NCBI GenBank assembly: GCA_017744935.1 | Contig: JAGIAI010000039.1 | Span: 1 to 48,996, forward strand | Source of the DNA: Variovorax sp. | GTDB taxonomy: Bacteria > Pseudomonadota > Gammaproteobacteria > Burkholderiales > Burkholderiaceae_C | DNA length: 48,996 bases | Reading direction: 5' to 3' | Shown here: piece by piece, positions 16,544 to 24,752 of the stretch | Numbering within the stretch: position 1 is the first letter of the stretch | How the letters are laid out: every line of letters begins with the position of its first letter | Program-made: the position numbers and the translations under genes | Notes under the pieces: model-generated | What the model saw: the letters and a program-made list of their open reading frames with translations, nothing else | What the model was told of the DNA's origin: nothing | Databases searched by the model: none

Positions 16544-17473
16544 TCAGGCACGGTCCGCCACACGCTCGCCGAGCAGGCCGGAAGGCCGCAGCGTGAGCAT
16601 GATGATCAGCACGACGAACGCGATGATGTCGCTGTACTGGCTGCCGAGCACGTCGCCAGTCAGAGCACCGAGGTAGCCCGAGCCGATCGCCTCGATCACA
16701 CCGAGCAGGATGCCGCCGACCACTGCGCCCGCGAGGTTGCCGATGCCGCCGAACACCGCGGCAGTGAAGGCCTTGAGCCCCGGGATGAAGCCCATCGCAT
16801 GCTGCGCGATGCCGTAATTGGAGGCGTACATCACGCCAGCCACCGCCGCCAGCACGGCGCCGATGATGAAGGTGGCCGAAATCACCATGTCGGGGCGGAT
16901 GCCCATCAATGCCGCAACGCGCGGGTTCTCCGCGGTGGCGCGCATTGCGCGTCCGAGCCTGGTGTAGTTGACCACCCAGGTCAGGATCGCCAGACAGATC
17001 GCGGTCACGCTGAGGATCATGACCTGCGTCGGCGAGATCACAGCGCCACCCAGGTGGATCGGCGTGGTCGGGAGCAGGTTGGGATAGGCCTTGTTCGTCG
17101 GCTTCCAGATGATCATCGCGAGCGTCTGTAGCAGGATCGAGACGCCGATGGCGGTGATCAGCGGTGCCAGCTTGGGGCTGTTGCGCAGCGGCCGATAGGC
17201 CACCTTCTCGATCACGAAGTTGAGCGCCGCAGCGACCACGCACGCGATGATGAGCGCGAGGAGCAGGATCAGCCAACCCGGCGTACCCGGCATCGACTGC
17301 TGCATGAGACCAATGACGCTCCAACTGGTCAGTGCCCCGACCATGAGCACTTCACCGTGCGCAAAATTGATGAGATTGATAATGCCGTACACCATCGTAT
17401 AGCCCAAGGCTATCAAGGCGTACATGCTGCCGAGAACCAGACCGTTGATGATCTGTTGCAGCAAGATGTCCAT
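16544..17473 (-). CDS. livH: branched-chain amino acid ABC transporter permease LivH
   Basis: Inner-membrane permease of 309 aa and first gene of the liv operon. The N-terminus LLQQIINGLVLGSMYALIAL and the block INLINFAHGEVLMVGA are LivH hallmarks; RAMRATAENPRVAALMGI is the ATPase-coupling loop. The ATG at 17473 is preceded by AGGGAAT. No LivJ/LivK-type binding protein gene accompanies the operon in this window, so the periplasmic partner must be encoded elsewhere. Confidence 0.94.
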   Translation of the reverse strand: MDILLQQIINGLVLGSMYALIALGYTMVYGIINLINFAHGEVLMVGALTSWSVIGLMQQSMPGTPGWLILLLALIIACVVAAALNFVIEKVAYRPLRNSPKLAPLITAIGVSILLQTLAMIIWKPTNKAYPNLLPTTPIHLGGAVISPTQVMILSVTAICLAILTWVVNYTRLGRAMRATAENPRVAALMGIRPDMVISATFIIGAVLAAVAGVMYASNYGIAQHAMGFIPGLKAFTAAVFGGIGNLAGAVVGGILLGVIEAIGSGYLGALTGDVLGSQYSDIIAFVVLIIMLTLRPSGLLGERVADRA

Positions 17474-17561
17474 AGCGAGGATTCCCTTTTTTTGTGGCGA
17501 CACCCTTGAGAGGTGCCTCGATCGGCCCGGCGTACCGGATTGACGCCTGGTTTCACTTAGC

Positions 17562-17598
17562 AAAAAACCCGCCAGCATGTGTCGACGGCGGGTTTTTT
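17562..17598. terminator. strong bidirectional terminator after rarA
   Basis: AAAAAACCCGCC (17562-17573) and GGCGGGTTTTTT (17587-17598) form a perfect 12-bp stem with a 13-nt loop. T-runs flank it on both strands. It ends the ftsK-lolA-rarA transcript on the minus strand and insulates the liv operon, whose start lies 88 bp further on. Confidence 0.88.
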
Positions 17599-17721
17599 GT
17601 GGGCGGAATTTTAGACACGGCTCCCTGACATTTCGGGCGTTTTCAGACGGGGGTTTTCCCGCTGGCGCAAAGACTCAGGCGCGCGGGGCAGCAAGTCGCT
17701 CACCTGACGCGCAAATGCGTA

Positions 17722-19011
17722 TCAGCGCGCATCTTCGTTGCGCTTTCGGAGATCGCGAATCTTCTCGGAAATCTTGATTTCGAGGCCTCGCTCGACGGGC
17801 CTGTAGAAAGGCGGCGGGTCGATCCCATCCGGCATGTAGCGCTCGCCGGCCGCGAAGGCGCCTTCTTCGTCGTGGGCGTATCGGTAGCCCTTGCCGTGGT
17901 CGAGTTGCTTCATCAGGCGCGTCGGCGCGTTGCGCAGGTGCATCGGAACCGGCCGCGTGCCATCCGACTTGATGAATGCCTTGACCTCGTTGTAGGCCTT
18001 GTAGACCGCATTCGACTTCGGCGCGATCGCGAGATAGACAACGCACTCGGCCAACGCGAGTTCGCCTTCGGGCGAACCGAGGCGCTCGTAGACCTCGGCG
18101 GCGTCGAGCGCGAGACGCAGGGCCCTCGGGTCTGCGAGCCCGATGTCTTCGCTCGCCATGCGGACGAGGCGCCTCGCCATGTAGCGCGGATCGGCGCCGC
18201 CGTCGAGCATGCGAACGAACCAATAGAGAGCCGCATCCGGATCACTGCCACGCACCGATTTATGCAGCGCGGAGATGGTGTCGTAGAACTGATCGCCGCC
18301 CTTGTCGTAACGGCGCATCCGTTCGCCGAGCACACGCAGGAGCCATTCGTCGGAGATGTGGTCGAGAGACTCGGCGCCGGCCGCGATCGAGAGTGTTTCG
18401 AGTGTGTTGAGTAGGCGCCTCGCGTCGCCATCGGCATATGCGATGAGGCGGTCGATCGCCTTCTCCTCGATCGCGGGAACCGCCTTGATGTCCTGCGCCC
18501 GGCTGACGATCTGCTTCAGGTCGTCCTCGCTCAGAGGCTGGAGCACGTAGACAGCCGCACGCGACAGCAATGCGGAATTCACCTCGAACGACGGGTTCTC
18601 CGTCGTCGCGCCGATGAACGTGAACAGGCCCGACTCGACATGCGGCAGGAACGCATCCTGCTGGCTCTTGTTGAATCGATGCACCTCGTCGACGAACACG
18701 ATGGTGCGGCGTTGCTCGAGTCCGTCGCGCGCCACGGCGGCGCGCTCGACCGCGTCGCGGATGTCCTTCACGCCCCCCAGCACGGCGCTGATGCTGAGGA
18801 ACTGGGCGTCGAATGCGTCCGCCATCAGCCTTGCGATGGTCGTCTTCCCAACGCCGGGCGGCCCCCAGAGGATGCATGAGTGCGGCTGGCCCGATTCGAA
18901 GGCGATGCGCAGCGGCATGCCCGGGCCGAGCAGATGCTGCTGCCCGACGACCTCGCCGAGGCTCCTGGGGCGAAGGCGCTCGGCGAGTGGTTGATGCGTG
19001 GAAGTTGCCAT
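17722..19011 (-). CDS. rarA: replication-associated recombination protein RarA (MgsA)
   Basis: AAA+ ATPase that acts at stalled replication forks and binds SSB and DNA ends; 429 aa, the usual length. The Walker A is GPPGVGKT (50-57), the Walker B FVDEVHRF (106-113), followed by FNKSQQDAFLPHVE and sensor 1 IGATTENPSFEV. The C-terminal tetramerisation part contains GGADPRYMARRLVRMASEDIG. It lies 17 bp after lolA in the conserved ftsK-lolA-rarA order. Confidence 0.96.
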   Translation of the reverse strand: MATSTHQPLAERLRPRSLGEVVGQQHLLGPGMPLRIAFESGQPHSCILWGPPGVGKTTIARLMADAFDAQFLSISAVLGGVKDIRDAVERAAVARDGLEQRRTIVFVDEVHRFNKSQQDAFLPHVESGLFTFIGATTENPSFEVNSALLSRAAVYVLQPLSEDDLKQIVSRAQDIKAVPAIEEKAIDRLIAYADGDARRLLNTLETLSIAAGAESLDHISDEWLLRVLGERMRRYDKGGDQFYDTISALHKSVRGSDPDAALYWFVRMLDGGADPRYMARRLVRMASEDIGLADPRALRLALDAAEVYERLGSPEGELALAECVVYLAIAPKSNAVYKAYNEVKAFIKSDGTRPVPMHLRNAPTRLMKQLDHGKGYRYAHDEEGAFAAGERYMPDGIDPPPFYRPVERGLEIKISEKIRDLRKRNEDAR

Positions 19012-19028
19012 CGAAGGGGCGCGATCCC

Positions 19029-19667
19029 CTATTGGCGAACCACGTCGGCGCCCGCAGGCGGCTTGAACTGGAAGGTGCTCGCAGGAAGCGCTGGATTCAC
19101 CTCGACCTTGCTGAACTTCAGCACCGACTTCTGGCCGAAGCTATCGAGGATCTCCAATGCAGCGAGCGAATCGCCCTGGAAGCCGATCTGCACGCTCTGG
19201 AGTTGGCCGTCCTTGCTCTTTGGCGTGGCCTTGACCCACTGCAGGCCGTCGCGCTCCGGCGCGGACTCGAGCGCGAAATCGGCCTGCAGCGCCTTCAGGT
19301 CGGGCGCCGACGCGATCAATGCGGCCGGCGTCGAGCCGAGAGCCTGCGCCTGCTTGCGCTGCGTGACCTGATTCAGATCGGCATCGAAAAGCCACAGCGT
19401 TTCACCGTCGGCAACGATGTTCTGCACGAACGGCTTCTTGTAGTCGAAGCGGAATTTGCCGGGCCGCTGGAATTCGAAGGTGCCGGTCGACACCTTCTCG
19501 CGTGCAGTCTGGCCCTCCTTCGGCGGCGAGGTCACGGTCTGCGTGAACTCGGCCCGACCCGACCTGGCGTTCTTCACGAAGGCCTCGAGGCTTTCCAGGC
19601 CACCGGCCGATGCATTGACCATGAGCGCCGCGAGGCCGATGCCCGCGATCAGTTTCTTCAACAACAT
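19029..19667 (-). CDS. lolA: outer-membrane lipoprotein carrier protein LolA
   Basis: Periplasmic chaperone that carries lipoproteins from LolCDE to LolB; 212 aa. The signal peptide is MLLKKLIAGIGLAALMVNASA. The mature protein shows RAEFTQTV, the block GTFEFQRPGKFRFDYKKP and later DGETLWLFDADLNQVT, all typical LolA strands. The ATG at 19667 follows AGGGAGA and is chosen over an in-frame upstream start that would bury the signal peptide. Flanked by ftsK (28 bp) and rarA (17 bp). Confidence 0.95.
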   Translation of the reverse strand: MLLKKLIAGIGLAALMVNASAGGLESLEAFVKNARSGRAEFTQTVTSPPKEGQTAREKVSTGTFEFQRPGKFRFDYKKPFVQNIVADGETLWLFDADLNQVTQRKQAQALGSTPAALIASAPDLKALQADFALESAPERDGLQWVKATPKSKDGQLQSVQIGFQGDSLAALEILDSFGQKSVLKFSKVEVNPALPASTFQFKPPAGADVVRQ

Positions 19668-19695
19668 TTCGGTTCTCCCTGGACGCGCGCCGGAC

Positions 19696-22074
19696 TCACT
19701 CGCTTCGGGCCGGCACCAGGATCTCCCGCTGGCCGCTGCCACTCATCGCGCTCACGAGGCCCGCCTGTTCCATTTCTTCGACCAGCCGCGCGGCGCGGTT
19801 GTAGCCAATCTTCAGGTGGCGCTGCACCAGCGAGATACTGGCCTTGCGATTCTTGAGCACGACTTCGACCGCCTGGTCGTACATCGGGTCTTTCTCGCCA
19901 CCTTCGCCGCCCTCGCCCAGCAAATCACCATCGCCGTCGACTGTGCCACCTTCGAGCACGCCTTCGATGTAGTCCGGCTCCCCTTGGGACTTGAGGTAGG
20001 CGACGACACGGTGCACTTCGTCATCACTCACGAACGCGCCATGGACGCGCACCGGGAGCCCCGTGCCACTCGCCATGTAGAGCATGTCGCCCATGCCGAG
20101 CAACGCCTCGGCGCCCATCTGATCGAGGATGGTGCGTGAATCGATCTTGCTGGACACCTGGAACGCGATGCGCGTCGGAATGTTGGCCTTGATGAGGCCG
20201 GTGATCACATCCACGCTCGGGCGCTGCGTCGCGAGGATCAGGTGAATGCCTGCCGCACGCGCCTTCTGCGCCAGACGGGCGATCAGTTCCTCGATCTTCT
20301 TGCCGACAACCATCATCAGGTCGGCCAGTTCGTCGATCACGACCACGATGTGCGGCTCGCGGGCCAGCGGTTCCGGGCTGTCCGGCGTGAGGCTGAACGG
20401 GTTGTAGATGAACTCCTCGCGCGACTTCGCCTCGTCAATCTTGGCGTTGTAGCCAGCGAGGTTGCGAACGCCGAGCTTGCTCATGAGCTTGTAGCGGCGC
20501 TCCATCTCCGCCACGCACCAGTTGAGGCCGTGCGCCGCCTGCCGCATGTCGGTGACGACGGGCGCAAGCAGATGCGGAATGCCTTCGTAGACCGACATTT
20601 CGAGCATCTTGGGGTCGATCATGAGCAAGCGAACGTCTCGCGCCTCGGCCTTGTAGAGCAGGCTCAGGATCATCGCGTTGATCCCCACCGACTTGCCGGA
20701 GCCGGTCGTGCCGGCGACGAGCACGTGCGGCATCTTCGCCAGATCGGCGACGACCGGATTGCCCACGATGTCCTTGCCGAGGCCCATCGTCAGCAGCGAC
20801 TTGCCTTCGTTGTAGACCTGCGAGCCGAGAATTTCGCTCAGGCGAATCGATTGGCGCTTGGCGTTCGGCAACTCGAGCGCCATGTAGTTCTTGCCCGGAA
20901 TCGTCTCGACAACGCGGATCGACACCAGCGACAGCGAACGCGCGAGGTCCTTCGCGAGATTCACGATCTGTGCGCCCTTCACGCCGGTGGCCGGCTCGAT
21001 TTCGTAGCGGGTGATCACCGGCCCGGGCGATGCGAGCACGACGCGCACCTCGACGCCAAAGTCCTTCAGCTTCTTTTCGATCAGCCGCGAGGTCATCTCG
21101 AGCGTATCGGCCGAGACGGTCTCCTGACGCGTCTGCGCGGCGTCGAGCAGATCGATCTGCGGAAGCTTGCTGTCGGGCAGTTCGCGGAACAGCGGCTTCT
21201 GGCGTTCCTTGGCGACGCGGTCGCTCTTGGGCACCTCCACCATCGCCGGCTCGATCTGGACCGGTGGGGATGGCGCGCGCCGCTTGGGGCGCGGGACGGC
21301 CCGCAGTTCCTCATCAGGCGCGTCGGGCTCTGGACTCGTGTCGAAGGCCGTCACCTCTTCGCGTTCGCGAACGGCCTGCTTGCCCATGGCGATGTCTTGA
21401 GCGATCTCGCGACGCTCGCGCCGCATCTCGAAGAGCGAGTACAGACGGGAACCGATGCGCTCGGCGATCTGACCCCACGAGAACCGGAACACAAGCGCCG
21501 AACCGATCACACCGCACGCGATGGCGATGAGCGCGGAGCCCGTGAAGCCCATCCACTTGACGCTGGCCGGCCCGACGAAATAGCCCAGCACGCCGCCACC
21601 ATGGCCCGGCAGGCGGAATTCGAGGCGATAGAGCCGCGACCATTCGAGAACCGCGCTCGCGCAGAGAAGCAGGATGAGGCCGAACCAGAACGCAATGCGG
21701 CTCCGATTGAACCGGCCGCGTGGCGGCTCGTCCGGCTGCGGCGAACCGCCGCCGCGCATCCAGTGGGCCAGTGAAGACAGCCAGACGCGCAGGCCGGCGG
21801 CGAGACACCACCAGACCGAGTAGCCGGCCAGGAAGTAGCTCGCATCGGCCACCCACGCGCCGATGCGTCCACCCCAGTTCTTCACATCGCCGCCGGTGCC
21901 GGAGGTCGACCAAGCCGCGTCCGAAGGCGTGAAGCTCAGCATCGCAAGAAGCCAGAACAACAACGCGACAAAGCCTGCGATCAACGTGATCTCGTGCGCG
22001 AAACGCATCGCGCGCGCCCGGACCGGTTGTCCCTCGGCCGACGACGATTGAAGGGTATTGAGCGAATAAGTCAT
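19696..22074 (-). CDS. ftsK: DNA translocase FtsK
   Basis: Septal DNA pump that coordinates chromosome segregation, XerCD recombination and division; 792 aa. The N-terminus has about four to five membrane segments within residues ~27-180. A shortish linker is followed by the RecA-like motor, with Walker A GTTGSGKS near residue 456 and Walker B VVVIDELADLMM. The C-terminal gamma winged helix (DPMYDQAVEVVL to REILVPARSE) recognises KOPS sites. The start ATG 22074 is preferred; an in-frame TTG lies nine bases earlier. The linker is shorter than in E. coli, as is usual outside enterobacteria. Confidence 0.96.
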   Translation of the reverse strand: MTYSLNTLQSSSAEGQPVRARAMRFAHEITLIAGFVALLFWLLAMLSFTPSDAAWSTSGTGGDVKNWGGRIGAWVADASYFLAGYSVWWCLAAGLRVWLSSLAHWMRGGGSPQPDEPPRGRFNRSRIAFWFGLILLLCASAVLEWSRLYRLEFRLPGHGGGVLGYFVGPASVKWMGFTGSALIAIACGVIGSALVFRFSWGQIAERIGSRLYSLFEMRRERREIAQDIAMGKQAVREREEVTAFDTSPEPDAPDEELRAVPRPKRRAPSPPVQIEPAMVEVPKSDRVAKERQKPLFRELPDSKLPQIDLLDAAQTRQETVSADTLEMTSRLIEKKLKDFGVEVRVVLASPGPVITRYEIEPATGVKGAQIVNLAKDLARSLSLVSIRVVETIPGKNYMALELPNAKRQSIRLSEILGSQVYNEGKSLLTMGLGKDIVGNPVVADLAKMPHVLVAGTTGSGKSVGINAMILSLLYKAEARDVRLLMIDPKMLEMSVYEGIPHLLAPVVTDMRQAAHGLNWCVAEMERRYKLMSKLGVRNLAGYNAKIDEAKSREEFIYNPFSLTPDSPEPLAREPHIVVVIDELADLMMVVGKKIEELIARLAQKARAAGIHLILATQRPSVDVITGLIKANIPTRIAFQVSSKIDSRTILDQMGAEALLGMGDMLYMASGTGLPVRVHGAFVSDDEVHRVVAYLKSQGEPDYIEGVLEGGTVDGDGDLLGEGGEGGEKDPMYDQAVEVVLKNRKASISLVQRHLKIGYNRAARLVEEMEQAGLVSAMSGSGQREILVPARSE

Positions 22075-22206
22075 GAAAGGCAAAGCGACCCGTCCAGGGC
22101 AACGGACCGGTGGCTTGAGGAAACTACAACGAAACCCATCGCGGCCAGGTTGTCAGGGCCGGCGAAGCAGAGAAGCCGGCGCGCCAAGGCGCGGCCGGCA
22201 GAAAGA

Positions 22207-22881
22207 TCAGGCCAGCGATGAGAGCCGTTCCTTGATGATCATGGACCCGTCGGACTGGGTCTGCACGAAACCACGCTCTTCGAGATCCTTCATGACGCGA
22301 CTGACCATTTCGCGTGATGCGCCGACCATCTTGGCGAGGTCCTGACGCGAGATCTTGTCGCGCACCTTCATGTTGCCGGCGCCGTCGTCCACGGCGAACT
22401 CGAGCAGGGAACGGGCAACGCGGCCATAGACATCCATGAGCGCGAGCGATTCGATCTTCCGGTCCGCATGACGCAGGCGGGTCACCAGACCGCGCATGAT
22501 GTTGTACGACATCGAGGAACTCTCGGGCAGGCAACGCGCGAAGGCTTCACGCCCGAGCATCAGCACGTCGGTCTGGATCTCGGTGCGAACCGTGGCCGAG
22601 TGCGGCTCATCGTCGATCATGCTCATCTCGCCGATGTAGTCGCCCGGATGAAGCGTCGCCAGAATGACCTCACGACCACGACTGTCGGTGCTCATGACCC
22701 GGGCACGGCCGGTCAGGATGATGTAGAGCGCATCGGACTTCTTGCCTTGCTCGACCACGACTTCGGCGCGCTTGAAGCGCTTCTTGACGATCGCATCGGC
22801 GATGCTCGCGGACTGCGTGGGCGTCAGCGCTGAGAAAAGCGGCACGCGACGGAGCAATTCAAGATTGGAAAGCATCGACAT
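22207..22881 (-). CDS. Crp/Fnr-family transcription regulator
   Basis: Protein of 224 aa with an N-terminal cyclic-nucleotide-type beta roll and a C-terminal winged helix. The phosphate-binding cassette reads GEMSMIDDEPHSATVRT; the Arg that binds cAMP phosphate in E. coli CRP (Arg82) is His94 here. There is no FNR-type cysteine cluster (a single Cys116). The recognition helix SREMVSRVMKDLE keeps the CRP-like R-E-xxx-R residues (Arg190, Glu191, Arg195), so a TGTGA-like half-site is plausible. It is divergent from trxB and lies upstream of ftsK. The effector is unknown. Confidence 0.92.
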   Translation of the reverse strand: MSMLSNLELLRRVPLFSALTPTQSASIADAIVKKRFKRAEVVVEQGKKSDALYIILTGRARVMSTDSRGREVILATLHPGDYIGEMSMIDDEPHSATVRTEIQTDVLMLGREAFARCLPESSSMSYNIMRGLVTRLRHADRKIESLALMDVYGRVARSLLEFAVDDGAGNMKVRDKISRQDLAKMVGASREMVSRVMKDLEERGFVQTQSDGSMIIKERLSSLA

Positions 22882-22973
22882 TCATCAATCCCCGGATTCC
22901 GCGCGATTCAAACCCCATGGATTAATACAATCGCGCGCATTGAAAACAGCCCCCGCACGGTCTTGAACCGAAC

Positions 22974-22996
22974 GGTGATACTCCATATCTATCACC
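22974..22996. promoter_or_regulatory. perfect inverted repeat in the trxB/crp divergent region
   Basis: GGTGATA (22974-22980), a 9-bp spacer, then TATCACC (22990-22996). Each arm contains GTGA/TCAC, as in Crp-family sites, but the arms are further apart than the classical TGTGA-N6-TCACA. It lies between the Crp/Fnr gene and trxB, and may be an autoregulatory operator. Confidence 0.5.
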
Positions 22997-23013
22997 CCTG
23001 AAAATGTACACGC

Positions 23014-23026
23014 TGACGCAGCGTCA
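23014..23026. promoter_or_regulatory. short palindrome upstream of trxB
   Basis: TGACGC-A-GCGTCA, 19 bp upstream of the trxB start codon. Perfect 6-bp arms about a single base. It resembles the larger palindrome TGACGCAGTGCGTCA at 34735-34749. Confidence 0.35.
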
Positions 23027-23044
23027 ATCCTAGGTTTTCTACTC

Positions 23045-23995
23045 ATGTCAACGCCACGCCACGCCAAGGTCCTCATTCTCGGCTCCGGCCCCGCCGGTTA
23101 TACCGCCGCAGTCTACGCGGCCCGAGCCAATCTCCAGCCCCTGCTTATTACCGGAATTGCACAGGGTGGTCAGCTCATGACGACCACCGAAGTCGACAAC
23201 TGGCCAGCCGATGTTCACGGCGTGCAGGGCCCTGATCTCATGCAACGCTTTCTCGAGCACGCCGAACGGTTCAAGACCGAGATCGTGTTCGATCACATCA
23301 ACAAGGTCGACCTGAGCAAGCGCCCCTTCACGCTAACTGGCGACAGTGCCACCTACACCTGTGACGCTCTCATCATCGCGACGGGCGCTTCGGCCAAGTA
23401 TCTCGGCATTGAATCCGAACAGCACTTCATGGGGCGCGGCGTGTCCGCTTGCGCGACCTGTGACGGCTTTTTCTATCGCGATCAGGAGGTCTGCGTGATC
23501 GGCGGCGGCAACACCGCGGTCGAGGAGGCGCTCTATCTCTCGAACATCGCCAAGAAGGTGACCCTTGTGCATCGTCGCGACAAGTTCCGCGCGGAGCCGA
23601 TCCTCGTCGACAAACTCAACGAAAAGGTCGCCGAAGGAAAGATCGAACTGAAGCTTCACAGCGCGCTCGACGAAGTGCTGGGCGACGACTCCGGCGTCAC
23701 CGGCATCCGGATCAAGAACCTCCAGACAAACGAAACGGAACAACTCGATCTGAAGGGCTGCTTCGTCGCGATCGGTCACCACCCGAACACCGATATCTTC
23801 CAGGGGCAAGTCGAAATGAAGGACGGCTACATCGTCACGCGAGCTGGTCTTCAGGGTTTCGCCACGATGACCAGCATCCCGGGCGTGTTTGCCGCAGGCG
23901 ACGTGCAGGATCATGTCTATCGCCAGGCAATCACCAGTGCAGGCACAGGCTGCATGGCGGCACTGGACTCGCAGCGGTTCCTCGAACAAGAATGA
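23045..23995 (+). CDS. trxB: thioredoxin-disulfide reductase
   Basis: FAD enzyme that transfers electrons from NADPH to thioredoxin; 316 aa. The FAD motif is GSGPAG (13-18), the redox-active pair is CATC (136-139), and the NADPH motif is GGGNTA (153-158) followed by HRRDKFRA. The C-terminal FAD motif is GVFAAGDVQD. No strong Shine-Dalgarno precedes the ATG, but the conserved N-terminus fixes the start. It is divergent from the Crp/Fnr gene across 163 bp that contain two inverted repeats. Confidence 0.97.
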   Translation: MSTPRHAKVLILGSGPAGYTAAVYAARANLQPLLITGIAQGGQLMTTTEVDNWPADVHGVQGPDLMQRFLEHAERFKTEIVFDHINKVDLSKRPFTLTGDSATYTCDALIIATGASAKYLGIESEQHFMGRGVSACATCDGFFYRDQEVCVIGGGNTAVEEALYLSNIAKKVTLVHRRDKFRAEPILVDKLNEKVAEGKIELKLHSALDEVLGDDSGVTGIRIKNLQTNETEQLDLKGCFVAIGHHPNTDIFQGQVEMKDGYIVTRAGLQGFATMTSIPGVFAAGDVQDHVYRQAITSAGTGCMAALDSQRFLEQE

Positions 23996-24018
23996 CATCG
24001 GCAGCCAGCCCGAGGCAC

Positions 24019-24047
24019 TTCCGACCCGGGGCTGGCAGCGCTATAAT
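24019..24047 (+). promoter_or_regulatory. likely rpmB-rpmG promoter
   Basis: A perfect -10 hexamer TATAAT (24042-24047) lies 17 bp from a partial -35 (TTCCGA, 24019-24024). The resulting 5' leader to rpmB would be roughly 140 nt, long enough for ribosomal-protein feedback structure. An 8-bp GCCAGCCC/GGGCTGGC dyad overlaps the -35 side and may end the trxB transcript. Confidence 0.6.
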
Positions 24048-24194
24048 CGCGGACTTTGCTGAAATTGCTGGCCCCGGCCGGCTCTGAACGGCAAGTCCGG
24101 GGTACCGCCACCCGATTCTGGCGAGGTCAAGCTGCAAACCACCTCTCAACGCCCTGTTGTGCTGGGTGCCAGCTGTTCAAGAAAGAGTGTCCTC

Positions 24195-24428
24195 ATGGCA
24201 CGCGTATGCGAAGTAACGGGCAAAGGCCCGATGGTCGGAAACAACGTTTCCCACGCCAACAACAAAACCAAGCGCCGGTTCCTGCCGAACCTGCAATATC
24301 GTCGTTTCTGGGTCGAATCCGAAAACCGTTGGGTTCGCCTGCGCGTTTCGAGCGCTGCCCTGCGTTTGATCGACAAGAACGGCATCGACGCCGTGCTCGC
24401 AGACCTGCGTGCGCGCGGCCAAGCTTAA
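24195..24428 (+). CDS. rpmB: 50S ribosomal protein L28
   Basis: Ribosomal protein of 77 aa. The N-terminus MARVCEVTGKGPMVGNNVSH and the block KRRFLPNLQYRRFWVE are L28 hallmarks. The ATG at 24195 is chosen over an in-frame upstream ATG because it starts the conserved sequence. rpmG follows after 11 bp, the normal bacterial pair. No zinc-binding CxxC pair is present, so this is the zinc-free form. Confidence 0.97.
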   Translation: MARVCEVTGKGPMVGNNVSHANNKTKRRFLPNLQYRRFWVESENRWVRLRVSSAALRLIDKNGIDAVLADLRARGQA

Positions 24429-24439
24429 GGAGCTGAATC

Positions 24440-24613
24440 ATGGCAACGAGCAAAGGCGGACGCGAAAAAATCAAGCTGGAATCCACTGCAGGTACCGGCC
24501 ATTTCTACACGACCAGCAAGAACAAGAAGACGATGCCTGAAAAGATGTCGATCATGAAGTTCGATCCCAAGGCACGTAAACACGTCGAATACAAGGAAAT
24601 CAAGCTGAAGTAA
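24440..24613 (+). CDS. rpmG: 50S ribosomal protein L33
   Basis: Short ribosomal protein of 57 aa starting MATSKGGREKIKLESTAGTG and continuing GHFYTTSKNKKTMPEKM, then KFDPKARKHVEYKEIKLK. It lacks the four cysteines of the zinc-binding L33 type, so it is the zinc-independent form. The Shine-Dalgarno AAGGAG lies 9 bp before the ATG. It follows rpmB directly and is ended by a strong hairpin. Confidence 0.97.
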   Translation: MATSKGGREKIKLESTAGTGHFYTTSKNKKTMPEKMSIMKFDPKARKHVEYKEIKLK

Positions 24614-24633
24614 TTCAGGCTTGCCTTATCAAG

Positions 24634-24664
24634 AAACCCGCTGCAATCCAGCGGGTTTTCTTTT
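24634..24664 (+). terminator. rho-independent terminator of rpmB-rpmG
   Basis: AAACCCGCTG (24634-24643), loop CAATC, CAGCGGGTTT (24649-24658), then a T-rich tail. Stem of 10 bp, 20 bp after the rpmG stop. Confidence 0.9.
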
Positions 24665-24700
24665 GCCCGATCGTAAAACTCCGAGAATCACGGGGACACA

Positions 24701-24732
24701 AAAAAGCCGGCTCGATGAGCCGGCTTTTTCTT
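24701..24732. terminator. terminator of the desaturase gene (bidirectional)
   Basis: AAAAAGCCGGCTC (24701-24713), a 3-nt loop, GAGCCGGCTTTTT (24717-24729). A 13-bp perfect stem with T-runs on both strands; it ends the minus-strand desaturase transcript and backs up the rpmG terminator. Confidence 0.88.
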
Positions 24733-24752
24733 TTGGCCAATACGCGGGACTG

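Noticed and set aside
22131..22205. GCCGGC-rich segment between ftsK and the Crp/Fnr gene as a terminator
   Set aside because: GCCGGC recurs several times, but inner pairs do not continue the stem and no T-run follows, so I could not support a specific structure.
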